NCBI RefSeq assembly: GCF_020171785.1
Contig: NZ_JAIVAE010000017.1
Coordinates: 1-64,000, forward strand
Direction: 5' to 3'
Length of the DNA: 64,000 nt
From: Guptibacillus hwajinpoensis
GTDB taxonomy: Bacteria; Bacillota; Bacilli; Bacillales; Guptibacillaceae
Positions 1 through 8,016 of the stretch are shown here, in pieces. Made by a program: the position numbers and the translations under genes. How positions within the stretch are numbered: position 1 is the stretch's first letter; the number at the start of each line of letters is the position of its first letter. The notes below the pieces were generated by a model. The model did no database searches. It was not told where the DNA came from and saw only the letters and a list, made by a program, of their open reading frames with translations.

Positions 1-116
<116 letters not shown>

Positions 117-126
117 TGACCAATAT

Positions 127-201
127 TCCACAGTAGCTCAGTGGTAGAGCAATCGGCTGTTAACCGATCGGTCGTAGGTTCGAATCCTACCTGTGGAGCC
201 A
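127..201 (+). tRNA. tRNA-Asn (GTT)
   Basis: Cloverleaf with 7-bp acceptor stem TCCACAG/CTGTGGA, anticodon loop CTGTTAA, a GGTTCGAATCC T-arm and encoded CCA. First tRNA of the cluster after 5S. Confidence 0.95.
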
Positions 202-205
202 TTAT

Positions 206-281
<76 letters not shown>

Positions 282-287
282 GGACAT

Positions 288-362
288 GGCCCGTTGGTCA
301 AGCGGTTAAGACACCGCCCTTTCACGGCGGTAACACGGGTTCGAATCCCGTACGGGTCACCA
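288..362 (+). tRNA. tRNA-Glu (TTC)
   Basis: Acceptor GGCCCGT/ACGGGTC, anticodon stem CCGCC/GGCGG around loop CTTTCAC, encoded CCA. Confidence 0.95.
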
Positions 363-381
363 ATATTATTTTTTACTCTGT

Positions 382-457
382 GGAGGATTAGCTCAGCTGG
401 GAGAGCATCTGCCTTACAAGCAGAGGGTCGGCGGTTCGAGCCCGTCATCCTCCACCA
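382..457 (+). tRNA. tRNA-Val (TAC)
   Basis: Acceptor GGAGGAT/ATCCTCC, anticodon stem TCTGC/GCAGA around loop CTTACAA, encoded CCA. Confidence 0.95.
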
Positions 458-550
458 TTTTTCTAATAATAATTAACTTCCTTTCAGGAGTACTCAATCG
501 AGTACACTGTTTTTTATTTGTAAGTTAGATTGATTTTTTAAAAATTCTTC

Positions 551-626
<76 letters not shown>

Positions 627-641
627 TTTTTTCTCACTTGT

Positions 642-726
642 GGAGGGGTAGCGAAGTGGCTAAACGCGGCGGACTGTAAATCCGCTCCCTCAGGGTTCGG
701 CGGTTCGAATCCGTCCCCCTCCACCA
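642..726 (+). tRNA. tRNA-Tyr (GTA)
   Basis: 85-nt tRNA with a long variable arm, acceptor GGAGGGG/CCCCTCC, anticodon loop CTGTAAA, encoded CCA. Confidence 0.95.
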
Positions 727-730
727 GTAA

Positions 731-806
731 GAGCCATTAGCTCAGTTGGTAGAGCATCTGACTTTTAATCAGAGGGTCGAAGGTTCGAGTCCTTCATGGC
801 TCACCA
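731..806 (+). tRNA. tRNA-Lys (TTT)
   Basis: Acceptor GAGCCAT/ATGGCTC, anticodon stem TCTGA/TCAGA around loop CTTTTAA, encoded CCA. Confidence 0.95.
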
Positions 807-809
807 TAT

Positions 810-884
810 GCGGAAGTAGTTCAGTGGTAGAACATCACCTTGCCAAGGTGGGGGTCGCGGGTTCGAATCCCGTCTTCCGCTCCA
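810..884 (+). tRNA. tRNA-Gly (GCC)
   Basis: Acceptor GCGGAAG/CTTCCGC, anticodon loop TTGCCAA, encoded CCA. Confidence 0.95.
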
Positions 885-894
885 AACTTTATAT

Positions 895-968
895 GCGGGT
901 GTAGTTTAGTGGTAAAACCTCAGCCTTCCAAGCTGATGTCGTGGGTTCGATCCCCATCACCCGCTCCA
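895..968 (+). tRNA. tRNA-Gly (TCC)
   Basis: Acceptor GCGGGTG/CACCCGC, anticodon stem CAGCC/AGCTG region around loop TTCCAA, encoded CCA. It follows the other Gly tRNA with only 10 bp between. Confidence 0.94.
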
Positions 969-971
969 AAT

Positions 972-1047
972 GGGGCCTTAGCTCAGCTGGGAGAGCGCCT
1001 GCCTTGCACGCAGGAGGTCAGCGGTTCGATCCCGCTAGGCTCCACCA
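972..1047 (+). tRNA. tRNA-Ala (TGC)
   Basis: Acceptor GGGGCCT/AGGCTCC, anticodon stem CCTGC/GCAGG around loop CTTGCAC, encoded CCA. Last tRNA of the array. Confidence 0.95.
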
Positions 1048-1051
1048 ATTT

Positions 1052-1078
1052 CCTTAAACCATGTTTAGGGTTTTTTTT
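1052..1078 (+). terminator. Terminator of the rRNA/tRNA operon
   Basis: CCTTAAAC and GTTTAGGG form an 8-bp stem (one U-G) with a 3-nt loop, followed by eight T. It lies 4 bp after tRNA-Ala. Confidence 0.85.
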
Positions 1079-1312
1079 ATGTTTAAAATGCTTCACATCC
1101 TCCATTTCGTTCTATTCCAAGTTTCCTGTTACCTTCAAGTTTAACTTTTACATCATTTCCTTACAGTTATTTATTCCTCCACTTATATTTATCCGCAAAA
1201 AGGTTCAATTTACGTAATTGTATGAATATTTATTCGGGTTTTATGTCCGGTTGAGTCATTTGTCGAGATCTGGGTAAAATAGAGCTAGACTAGGATACGA
1301 GGAGGACTACAT
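1079..1312 (+). promoter_or_regulatory. Upstream region and candidate promoter of the arginase gene
   Basis: AT-rich 234-bp gap without a credible gene. A candidate sigma-A promoter is TTGAGT (1251-1256), 18-bp spacer, TAAAAT (1275-1280). GAGGAGG precedes the start codon at 1313. I see no -24/-12 (SigL) elements of the kind that drive roc genes in B. subtilis. Confidence 0.35.
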
Positions 1313-2215
1313 ATGAATCATGAACTTTCAATTATCGGTGTACCAATGGATCTTGGGCAAATGAGACGCGGTGTCGATATGGGACCAAGTGCCATTCGAT
1401 ATGCAGGAATAGTCGAACGGTTAACAAAATTGAATTATGATATTGAAGATCTTGGAGATATTGAAATTGGTAGACCAGAAAAGCGACCTGAGGATCAAGA
1501 TCATCAGCTGAAGAACTTAAAAGAAGTGGCTGATGCTAGTGAGAAGCTTTCTAACGTTGTTAATGATGTCGTAAATCGAAAGCGTTTTCCGTTAGTGTTT
1601 GGGGGAGATCATAGTATTGCAATCGGTACTCTTGCGGGAGTTGCGCGTAACTACGATAATTTAGGGGTTATCTGGTATGACGCCCATGGAGATTTAAACA
1701 ACTCAGAAACGTCACCATCTGGAAATATACATGGTATGCCACTTGCTGTAAGTCTAGGAATTGGCGATGAGTCTTTAACGGGTATTTCAGGATACACTCC
1801 TAAGATTAAGCCAGAGAACATTGTAATTATTGGCGCTCGTTCACTTGATGAAGGAGAGCGAGAACTGATTAAAGAAAAAGGAATTAAAGTTTATACGATG
1901 CATGAAATAGATCGCATGGGTATGACAAAAGTAATGGAAGAAGCGATTGAGTATGTATCAAAGGATACAGATGGTGTGCATTTAAGTCTTGATCTAGATG
2001 GACTGGATCCACACGATGCACCTGGTGTAGGAACGCCAGTGCTTGGAGGAATCAGCTATCGTGAGAGCCACCTTGCGATGGAAATGCTTGCAGAAGCCAA
2101 TATTTTAACATCAGCAGAATTTGTTGAAGTGAACCCTATCTTGGATGAAAAAAATAAAACGGCTACAGTGGCTGTTGCACTAATGGGGTCTTTATTCGGG
2201 GAAAAATTAAAATAA
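1313..2215 (+). CDS. rocF: Arginase
   Basis: Hydrolyses L-arginine to ornithine and urea in the cytoplasm, the first step of arginine catabolism. The 300-residue protein has the ureohydrolase metal motifs in order: GGDHS near residue 100, DAHGDLN near 124-130, and SLDLDGLDP near 225-233, which together bind the two Mn ions. The C-terminal SAEFVEVNP segment is also typical. The start follows GAGGAGG at good spacing. It stands alone between the tRNA array and sigW rather than in a roc operon, and ends in a strong hairpin at 2225-2260. Length and motifs fit arginase better than agmatinase, so the call is firm. Confidence 0.95.
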   Translation: MNHELSIIGVPMDLGQMRRGVDMGPSAIRYAGIVERLTKLNYDIEDLGDIEIGRPEKRPEDQDHQLKNLKEVADASEKLSNVVNDVVNRKRFPLVFGGDHSIAIGTLAGVARNYDNLGVIWYDAHGDLNNSETSPSGNIHGMPLAVSLGIGDESLTGISGYTPKIKPENIVIIGARSLDEGERELIKEKGIKVYTMHEIDRMGMTKVMEEAIEYVSKDTDGVHLSLDLDGLDPHDAPGVGTPVLGGISYRESHLAMEMLAEANILTSAEFVEVNPILDEKNKTATVAVALMGSLFGEKLK

Positions 2216-2224
2216 TATAAAAAA

Positions 2225-2260
2225 CTGCTGCTTTCTTCATTAGAAAGCAGCGGTTTTTTT
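2225..2260 (+). terminator. Terminator of rocF
   Basis: GCTGCTTTC (2227-2235) and GAAAGCAGC (2243-2251) form a 9-bp stem, followed by seven T. It overlaps the 3' end of the convergent Spo0E-like gene. Confidence 0.9.
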
Positions 2261-2449
2261 ATTTCGACGCTGATCGTATTCGTTTAAAAGATAATCAAGA
2301 TAAGTGCTAATTTCTATAATTTCATTAGAGCTAAGTGGCTTGTTTCGTGCTAACAAATTCATTTTATTACGTGAAGCTTCAATTTCTTTTAGTAAAAGGT
2401 CTTTTTCCGATCCGATTTGAAAGCTTATCTTTCGATTCACCCTTTCCAT
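2240..2449 (-). CDS. Spo0E-like aspartyl-phosphate phosphatase
   Basis: A 69-residue protein of the Spo0E family. Family members dephosphorylate Spo0A-P and so delay sporulation. The signature is the ISTYLDYLLNEY stretch, which carries the S-x-x-x-D motif, preceded by a helical hairpin (SEKDLLLKEIEASRNKMNLLARN). I chose the ATG at 2449 because AAAGGTGG lies 8 bp upstream; a GTG four codons earlier is inside that ribosome-binding site. Its 3' end overlaps the rocF terminator and it is convergent with rocF. Which response regulator it acts on cannot be read from the sequence. Confidence 0.85.
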   Translation of the reverse strand: MERVNRKISFQIGSEKDLLLKEIEASRNKMNLLARNKPLSSNEIIEISTYLDYLLNEYDQRRNKKTAAF

Positions 2450-2601
2450 GAGTCGAACCACCTTTACAATAATTTATACCCTTATTACCCAAATTACTTA
2501 AGAGATAAACCGTTTTTGCTAGAAAATTATGTATTTCCATTATAAAGACCAATTCAAACGTGATAGAATAAGAAAGGATAATATAATTTTTTTTGAATTA
2601 A

Positions 2602-2627
2602 TGAAACTTTGTTTTTCCTGATACGTA
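2602..2627 (+). promoter_or_regulatory. SigW-type ECF promoter (autoregulation of sigW)
   Basis: TGAAAC (2602-2607), exactly 16 bp, then CGTA (2624-2627). This matches the B. subtilis SigW consensus TGAAAC-N16-CGTA and lies 40 bp before sigW, as expected for autoregulation. Confidence 0.94.
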
Positions 2628-2666
2628 ACTATAATAGCCGCAGGAATCAGCGGGGGTTGAGAAAAT

Positions 2667-3230
2667 ATGGACGCGATAGTAAAGCGAATCGTACTAAAAG
2701 TAAGAAAAGGGGATCATAATGCGTTTGGGGAGCTGGTAGAGCTCTATAAAGATCGAGTCTTTGCTCTCACCTATCGAATGCTAGGAAACAGGCAGGAGGC
2801 TGAGGATGTGGCTCAGGAGGCGTTTATTCGTGCATATACGAATATAGATCGCTATCAGATCGACCGGAAATTCTCTACTTGGTTATACCGGATCGCCACA
2901 AACTTATCAATTGATCGAATGCGTAAAAAGAAACCGGATTATTACCTTGATGCTGAAGTATCAGGTACAGAAGGGTTAACAATGTATTCTCAAATTTCGA
3001 CAGATGAACCATTACCTGAAGAAGAAGTGGTGTCTTTGGAAGCGCAAGAAGGGATCCATCAGGCGATTTTAAGCTTGCCAGCTAAATATCGAAGTGCTAT
3101 AACGTTAAAGTATATCCAAGAACTATCGCTCAAGGAGATTAGTGAAATTCTCGATTTGCCTGTAGGTACAGTCAAAACCCGTATTCATCGAGGGAGAGAA
3201 ACACTTAGGAAGAAACTTCGGGAGCAGTGA
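2667..3230 (+). CDS. sigW: RNA polymerase ECF sigma factor SigW
   Basis: An ECF sigma factor that controls responses to cell-envelope stress and antimicrobial peptides. The 187 residues show region 2 (GELVELYKDRVFALTYRMLG, AEDVAQEAFIRAY, KFSTWLYRIATNLSIDRMRKKK) and region 4 (LPAKYRSAITLKYIQELSLKEISEILDLPVGTVKTRIHRGRE). A perfect SigW promoter lies just upstream and the gene for its membrane anti-sigma factor follows 16 bp later. This arrangement, followed by cdaA-cdaR-glmM-glmS, is conserved in Bacillus. Confidence 0.96.
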   Translation: MDAIVKRIVLKVRKGDHNAFGELVELYKDRVFALTYRMLGNRQEAEDVAQEAFIRAYTNIDRYQIDRKFSTWLYRIATNLSIDRMRKKKPDYYLDAEVSGTEGLTMYSQISTDEPLPEEEVVSLEAQEGIHQAILSLPAKYRSAITLKYIQELSLKEISEILDLPVGTVKTRIHRGRETLRKKLREQ

Positions 3231-3246
3231 GAAAGGGGGAGAAGCT

Positions 3247-3879
3247 ATGAAATGCCCTGCAGAAATAATTGTGCTCATGCATGAAGTACTTGATGAAGAA
3301 GCTACGAATGAACAACGTCGCGAGCTATTTGATCATTTGCAAACATGTGATGATTGCAAAGAGCATTATGAAGAATTGAAAAAAACGGAATCGTTTCTCC
3401 TCAGCTCGCCTTCTATGAAGGCGCCCGATGGTTTTACATCAAAGGTAATGGATCAGCTACCTCATGAAAAGCGTACTGTTTGGATGAAACGCTGGATGAA
3501 ATCACATCCATTTGTAACGGCTGCTGTCCTATTCCTTGTTTTGATGGCAGGATCCGTTTATTCATCGTGGACGAGTGAGGATCAATTGTCTGCTCTTTCT
3601 GGGAATTTAAGATTTGAGCAGGATACAAATACAGTTATTGTGCCTGAAGGTGAAGTGATTGAGGGCGATTTAACAGTAAAAAATCGCAACCTTGAAATAG
3701 AAGGTCAAGTTAAAGGGGATGTGCTTGTCATTAACGGAGAACAGTACATGGCCTCTGCGGGACAGGTAACCGGCGAGATTGAAGAAGTCGACCATATTCT
3801 AGACTGGACTTGGTATCAAATTAAAAACCTTTTACAAGATGTTGGTAATCTTTTTTCTAGTGAAGAAGAAAAAAAGTAA
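3247..3879 (+). CDS. rsiW: Anti-sigma-W factor RsiW
   Basis: A single-pass membrane protein that sequesters SigW and is released by regulated proteolysis (PrsW, RasP and Clp in B. subtilis). The cytoplasmic N-terminus has the zinc anti-sigma signature: an upstream His and HLQTCDDC (H-x3-C-x2-C) near residues 30-38. A transmembrane helix follows near 91-110 (TAAVLFLVLMAGSVYSSW), then an extracytoplasmic domain of about 100 residues with a beta-rich stretch (EGEVIEGDLTVKNRNLEIEG) resembling a small polymer-forming repeat. Start follows GGGGGAG. It is co-transcribed with sigW and ends in a strong terminator. Confidence 0.93.
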   Translation: MKCPAEIIVLMHEVLDEEATNEQRRELFDHLQTCDDCKEHYEELKKTESFLLSSPSMKAPDGFTSKVMDQLPHEKRTVWMKRWMKSHPFVTAAVLFLVLMAGSVYSSWTSEDQLSALSGNLRFEQDTNTVIVPEGEVIEGDLTVKNRNLEIEGQVKGDVLVINGEQYMASAGQVTGEIEEVDHILDWTWYQIKNLLQDVGNLFSSEEEKK

Positions 3880-3908
3880 ATCGCCTAATAGGCGATTTAC
3901 TTTTTTTT
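3878..3908 (+). terminator. Terminator of sigW-rsiW
   Basis: AAATCGCC/GGCGATTT 8-bp stem with 5-nt loop, followed by eight T at 3901-3908. Confidence 0.92.
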
Positions 3909-3922
3909 ATGGAGGTAATTCT

Positions 3923-3982
3923 ATCAAACGCATATGGCATCCTTATTGGACAATCAAGGAGAGTGATTTAGTGAGGAGGTAG
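3923..3982 (+). other. Possible short reading frame with AUC start upstream of cdaA
   Basis: GGAGG at 3911-3915 is followed after 7 nt by ATC, opening 19 codons (I/M-KRIWHPYWTIKESDLVRR) before TAG. There is no ATG, GTG or TTG in frame between the ribosome-binding site and this ATC. The aromatic-rich WHPYW core is unusual for random sequence. It lies directly downstream of the rsiW terminator. It could equally be a decayed gene remnant or chance. Confidence 0.2.
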
Positions 3983-3990
3983 TTGCTTTT

Positions 3991-4017
3991 TTGAAGTTGT
4001 CAAAAATATGATATAAT
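3991..4017 (+). promoter_or_regulatory. Candidate sigma-A promoter of cdaA operon
   Basis: Extended -10 element TGATATAAT at 4009-4017 with a weak -35 (TTGAAG, 3991-3996; spacing 15). It lies between the rsiW terminator and cdaA. Confidence 0.6.
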
Positions 4018-4095
4018 TAAAAAGTTACAAATGTATTTTAGCGATGCATTTGAAGTGAACTTCAGGCTAAATACAATATGTTTGGAGGAAGAGCC

Positions 4096-4917
4096 GTGCT
4101 GCCTGTCGGAAATGTAAATGTACTTGATTACATAACTGAGATTATTGATATCTTACTCGTTACGTATGTGATATATAAAATTATAATGCTTATTCGCGGC
4201 ACGAAGGCCGTTCAGCTTCTAAAGGGAATAACCGTCATTATTGCAGCCTGGTTTTTAAGTAGCTTTTTCGAACTCAATACGTTGCATTGGATTTTGGAGC
4301 GAGTCGTGCTCTATGGACTTCTTGCCATTATTATTATTTTCCAACCGGAGCTTCGAAGGGCACTTGAACAATTAGGACGTGGTCGGCTGTTTGCTCGTTC
4401 GGCAGTAGAAGAGGAAGAAACGAATAAAATGGTTGAAGCGATCATTAAGTCCTCATCCTACATGGCGAAGCGAAGAATCGGTGCGTTGCTCTCTATTGAG
4501 CGTGAAACGGGACTGAACGATTATGTAGAGACAGGAATTCCAATGAATGCTAAACTGACTTCGGAGCTTTTAATTAACATTTTTATCCCTAATACCCCTC
4601 TTCATGATGGGGCAGTGATTTTGAAAAAAGATGAAATTCTAGCTGCCGCCTGCTATTTGCCCTTATCAGAAAGCCCTTTTATTTCTAAGGAGCTTGGAAC
4701 GAGGCATAGGGCAGCACTAGGTATAAGTGAAGTTACAGATAGCTTAACACTTGTTGTTTCTGAAGAAACGGGAAGTATCTCCCTGACAAAGAATGGGGAG
4801 CTACATCGAAATTTATCAGAAGAGGCTTTACGAGATCTGCTGAATGCAGAATTAAACCCATCCGTATCAAAAACCGAGTCTTCCAACCGTTTCAGTAATT
4901 GGAGGGGGAAAAAGTAA
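4096..4917 (+). CDS. cdaA: Diadenylate cyclase CdaA
   Basis: Membrane-bound enzyme that makes c-di-AMP from two ATP. Three N-terminal transmembrane helices (about residues 14-34, 40-58 and 64-82) are followed by a DAC domain with the catalytic signatures HDGAVI and GTRHRAALG. IIIIFQPELRRALEQLGRGR at the membrane-domain junction is characteristic. I chose the GTG at 4096 because GGAGG lies 7 bp upstream; an ATG at 4078 would place that site inside the gene. Its stop codon overlaps the cdaR start, and the cdaA-cdaR-glmM operon is widely conserved and links c-di-AMP to wall synthesis. At 273 residues it has normal length. Confidence 0.96.
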   Translation: MLPVGNVNVLDYITEIIDILLVTYVIYKIIMLIRGTKAVQLLKGITVIIAAWFLSSFFELNTLHWILERVVLYGLLAIIIIFQPELRRALEQLGRGRLFARSAVEEEETNKMVEAIIKSSSYMAKRRIGALLSIERETGLNDYVETGIPMNAKLTSELLINIFIPNTPLHDGAVILKKDEILAAACYLPLSESPFISKELGTRHRAALGISEVTDSLTLVVSEETGSISLTKNGELHRNLSEEALRDLLNAELNPSVSKTESSNRFSNWRGKK

Positions 4918-6155
4918 TGGATAAATTATTGACGAGTAACTGGTTTGTCAAAATCATCTCTTTTCTTCTCGCTCTTATGCTTTATACGATTGTTGCCATG
5001 CCTGATGCCTCAACGTCAACTACGAACGACGTTCTTCAACCACAGGCTGAATCAGAACGTATTCCAAACATGGAGCTCGAAGTACTTTATGATGAGGAGA
5101 ACGTGGTTGTATCTGATTTACCTGAAACTGTAGATGTTCTGGTTGAAGGTCGGACAGATGGCTTAATGCTATCAAAGCTAACAAACAAAGAAATTTATGT
5201 GGATTTACGAAATCTCACTCCAGGTCAGCATCTTGTGACAGTAAAGCATAGAGATTTCCCAGAAAACGTGGATGTGACGATTGATCCGGTTCGGGTGTCT
5301 GTTACGATCGAAGAGAAAAAATCGAACACGTTCCAAGCTGGAATCAATTTATTGAAAGCAGAAGAGCTCCCTGAAGGCTATTCAACAGAAGAACCAATTG
5401 TTTCTCCAAAAACCGTTACGGTGACAGGTGCTAGTTCCAAACTTGAACAAGTTGCCTTCGTTAGAGGATACGTGAATGTTAGCGATGCAAAGGAAGAAGT
5501 AAACGAAAGAATTACACTAAATGTGTACGATGCGAATATGGAAGAAATACAGGGGCTATCGATTGATCCTGCCGTAGTTGATGTAAAAGTACCAGTTACA
5601 GCCCCTTTTAAGAAGGTGCCAATTAAGCTTGATCAAACAGGCAAGCTTCCTGAAGGCACCAGCATCTCGTCGATTGAACTTGAGCCAAAAGAGGTATCTG
5701 TTTTTGGTCCAGAAGAGGAACTTGGAAAGTTAGAATTTCTTGATGGTATTCCGCTAGATTTATCTGAAATTACGAAGGATACAACCATTGAACTTGATGT
5801 GCCGGTGCCTGATGGAATGAAGAAAGTAGATCCAGAGACAGTAAAAGCAAAGATTACAGTCGGTAAAGAGGATGAAAAAGCATTTGAAGATGTTCCCATT
5901 AAAGTTACCGGAATATCTGAAGGCTTAGCGGCGGATATCTCAGAACCGGAGCAAGGTTCAACAAATATGACACTTTACGGTGTATCGAGTGTGCTTGATA
6001 CGATTCAGAATGGGGATTTTCAGGCTTATATTGATGCAAGCGGCCTATCTGAAGGAGAGCATGAACTTGAATTACAATGGAACGGACCATCTTATGTTCG
6101 CTGGTCAGGTTCAGATAAAAAGATTAAGCTGAAAATAGAGAATAGTTCGTCCTAA
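4917..6155 (+). CDS. cdaR: CdaA regulatory protein CdaR (YbbR domains)
   Basis: Extracellular regulator of CdaA, anchored by one N-terminal transmembrane helix (about residues 11-27, VKIISFLLALMLYTIVAM). The rest consists of four YbbR-type beta domains (boundaries near residues 45, 130, 220 and 310), with recurring V-x-V-x-G-x-x-x-x-L segments such as VTVTGASSKLEQVAFV and VSVFGPEEELGKLEFL. The ATG at 4917 follows GGAGGGGG and overlaps the cdaA stop by one base, indicating translational coupling. The glmM gene follows 36 bp downstream, and CdaR/GlmM are both known CdaA partners. Confidence 0.93.
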   Translation: MDKLLTSNWFVKIISFLLALMLYTIVAMPDASTSTTNDVLQPQAESERIPNMELEVLYDEENVVVSDLPETVDVLVEGRTDGLMLSKLTNKEIYVDLRNLTPGQHLVTVKHRDFPENVDVTIDPVRVSVTIEEKKSNTFQAGINLLKAEELPEGYSTEEPIVSPKTVTVTGASSKLEQVAFVRGYVNVSDAKEEVNERITLNVYDANMEEIQGLSIDPAVVDVKVPVTAPFKKVPIKLDQTGKLPEGTSISSIELEPKEVSVFGPEEELGKLEFLDGIPLDLSEITKDTTIELDVPVPDGMKKVDPETVKAKITVGKEDEKAFEDVPIKVTGISEGLAADISEPEQGSTNMTLYGVSSVLDTIQNGDFQAYIDASGLSEGEHELELQWNGPSYVRWSGSDKKIKLKIENSSS

Positions 6156-6191
6156 CGGGAACTGCGTCATAATAAAGGAGAGAGTAAAACG

Positions 6192-7535
6192 ATGGGTAAA
6201 TATTTTGGTACTGACGGTGTAAGAGGGATAGCGAATACTGAGCTTACCCCAGAACTTGCATTTAAATTAGGCCGTTTTGGTGGTCATGTTTTAACGAAAG
6301 ATGCGGAAAAACCTAAGATTCTAATTGGACGCGATACACGTATTTCAGGATACATGCTTGAAGGAGCTTTAGTTGCTGGTCTTCTTTCAATTGGAGCAGA
6401 AGTCATGCGTCTTGGTGTGATTTCAACACCTGGTGTTGCTCATTTAACGAAAGCACTTAGCGCACAAGCAGGTGTGATGATTTCTGCTTCTCATAATCCA
6501 GTTGGTGACAATGGAATTAAATTTTTTGGGCCGGATGGATTTAAATTATTGGATGCGCAGGAAGCCGAAATCGAAGCCCTTATTGATAGTGACGAAGATC
6601 AAGTTCCGCGTCCTACTGGTGCTGATCTCGGTATTGTAAGTGATTATTTCGAAGGTTGCCAGAAATACCTTCAATATTTGAAGCAAACAGTGGACGAAGA
6701 TTTTTCGGGTCTTCATATTGCGCTTGACTGTGCACACGGTGCTACATCATCTCTTGCAGCACACTTATTCGCTGATCTTGAAGCAGACATTTCTACGATC
6801 GGTACGAACCCAACAGGTACGAATATTAATGACGGTGTTGGATCGACCCACCCAGAAACGCTCGCTGAATTTGTGAAAGAAAAGAATGCTAATGTAGGCT
6901 TTGCTTTTGATGGTGATGGTGATCGTCTTATCGCTGTTGATGAAAATGGTGACATTGTTGATGGTGACCAGATTATGTTCATCTGTGCTAAATTTATGAA
7001 AGATCAAAAGCGCTTGCGTCATGATACGGTTGTTTCAACTGTCATGAGTAATCTTGGTTTCCACAAAGGGATGGAAGAATCAGGCGTTACGTCATTGCAA
7101 ACAAAAGTAGGCGATCGTTATGTAATGGAAGAAATGCGTAAAGAAGGCTATAACCTTGGGGGAGAGCAGTCTGGGCACATTATTTTCCTTGATCATATTA
7201 CGACAGGTGATGGTATGCTGTCTGCGCTTCAGCTTGCTAACATTATGCAAGTAACAAACAAACCGTTGTCAGAGCTTGCTGGGGAAATGAAAAAATATCC
7301 TCAATCTCTTGTGAACGTAAAGGTTACAGATAAAAACAAAGTCGATTCGAATAACCGCATTCAAGAAACCATTCAACGAGTAGAAAGCGATATGAACGGT
7401 GAGGGTCGTATTCTCGTTCGTCCATCTGGTACAGAGCCGCTTGTACGAGTAATGGCCGAAGCTCCTACGAAAGAGCTTTGTGATGAGTACGTTAATCGTG
7501 TTGTATCCATGGTGAAAGAAGAACTTGGCGCGTAA
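6192..7535 (+). CDS. glmM: Phosphoglucosamine mutase GlmM
   Basis: Interconverts glucosamine-6-phosphate and glucosamine-1-phosphate on the way to UDP-GlcNAc. Catalytic phosphoserine motif ISASHNP has Ser at residue 100, the Mg-binding loop is FDGDGDR near 240, sugar binding GGEQSGH near 325, and the phosphate-binding loop [12 protein letters not shown] near the C-terminus. Length 447 is standard. AAAGGAG precedes the ATG. It is co-transcribed with cdaA-cdaR, and in several Firmicutes GlmM inhibits CdaA by direct binding. A strong terminator at 7566-7608 separates it from glmS. Confidence 0.97.
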   Translation: MGKYFGTDGVRGIANTELTPELAFKLGRFGGHVLTKDAEKPKILIGRDTRISGYMLEGALVAGLLSIGAEVMRLGVISTPGVAHLTKALSAQAGVMISASHNPVGDNGIKFFGPDGFKLLDAQEAEIEALIDSDEDQVPRPTGADLGIVSDYFEGCQKYLQYLKQTVDEDFSGLHIALDCAHGATSSLAAHLFADLEADISTIGTNPTGTNINDGVGSTHPETLAEFVKEKNANVGFAFDGDGDRLIAVDENGDIVDGDQIMFICAKFMKDQKRLRHDTVVSTVMSNLGFHKGMEESGVTSLQTKVGDRYVMEEMRKEGYNLGGEQSGHIIFLDHITTGDGMLSALQLANIMQVTNKPLSELAGEMKKYPQSLVNVKVTDKNKVDSNNRIQETIQRVESDMNGEGRILVRPSGTEPLVRVMAEAPTKELCDEYVNRVVSMVKEELGA

Positions 7536-7565
7536 TTGACAAAAATGAAGATTTTGTACGAATGG

Positions 7566-7608
7566 TATGCATGTGCAGCACAAAATAGCTGCACGTGCAT
7601 ACTTTTTT
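7566..7608 (+). terminator. Terminator of cdaA-cdaR-glmM
   Basis: TATGCATGTGCAGC and GCTGCACGTGCATA form a 14-bp stem with one U-G pair and an 8-nt loop, followed by TTTTTT. Confidence 0.93.
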
Positions 7609-7688
7609 ATATAGAGAATTTTTTTCTACTAAGATGAGGCAAAATAGAGCTATCGAGAATAAGAGCAACTTATTCTAAGAAAAAAGAA

Positions 7689-7716
7689 TTGACCATCTTT
7701 TTACAATTGATATAAT
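7689..7716 (+). promoter_or_regulatory. Promoter of glmS
   Basis: TTGACC (7689-7694), 16-bp spacer, TATAAT (7711-7716) preceded by TGA (extended -10). Transcription would start near 7723, about 60 nt before the ribozyme cleavage site. Confidence 0.8.
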
Positions 7717-7783
7717 ATAGAAGTATGTTTGGTTTTTATTCTAGAAGGGAAAGTGAGGGAAGTTGGGTTACTTTGAAAAAAAA

Positions 7784-7940
7784 GCGCCTGGACTGTTTTT
7801 CGAACGGAAGAAAACAGTTGACGAGGAAGAGGTTTATCGATCATCGGCGGATACCTCTCGATTGCTTCACCACAATCGGATGGTTTTGTGAAAAACAGAG
7901 AGGTGACTTTCTGAACAAAAGCAAAACTATGGTGACAAAA
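7784..7940 (+). ncRNA. glmS ribozyme (glucosamine-6-phosphate responsive self-cleaving RNA)
   Basis: The leader contains the ribozyme core in order: AAGCGCC with cleavage expected between A7783 and G7784, then GTTGACGAGG, AGGTTTATCGA, TCGGCGGAT, the CCTCTCGATTG / CACAATCGGA pairing and GAGAGGTGACTTTCTGAACA. This matches the glmS ribozyme of Bacillus. Glucosamine-6-phosphate acts as cofactor for cleavage, and the cleaved mRNA is degraded, giving feedback control of GlmS. The 3' end is approximate. A separate hairpin system lies between it and the start codon. Confidence 0.95.
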
Positions 7941-7958
7941 TAGCAATTAATCGGAAAA

Positions 7959-8009
7959 GAAGGGGCAGGTATGCCCCGATGTACACCTGCTCCTTCCATT
8001 GAAGGAGGA
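7959..8009 (+). promoter_or_regulatory. Alternative hairpins overlapping the glmS Shine-Dalgarno sequence
   Basis: Segment A (7959-7972) can pair with segment B (7983-7996) over about 12 base pairs. B (7990-7996, CTCCTTC) can instead pair fully with segment C (8001-8007, GAAGGAG), which is the Shine-Dalgarno of glmS. When B is paired with C, part of A can form its own hairpin (GGGGCA 7962-7967 with TGCCCC 7972-7977). The two states exclude each other, so this is a possible translational switch downstream of the ribozyme. No T-run follows, so it is not a terminator. Confidence 0.45.
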
Positions 8010-8016
8010 CTTTTAC

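Noticed and set aside
3247-3879. Prophage or insertion sequence anywhere in the window
   Set aside because: No transposase, integrase, phage structural gene or terminal inverted repeats with target duplication were found on either strand across the 64 kb; coordinates given are only a placeholder within the scanned window.
7725-7943. 72-codon frame (and an antisense one) between glmM and glmS
   Set aside because: It is the glmS leader; the same bases form the ribozyme core.
7999-8016. TTG start for glmS, six codons upstream of the ATG
   Set aside because: It lies upstream of and inside the Shine-Dalgarno region, and would bury the catalytic N-terminal Cys that must follow the initiator Met.
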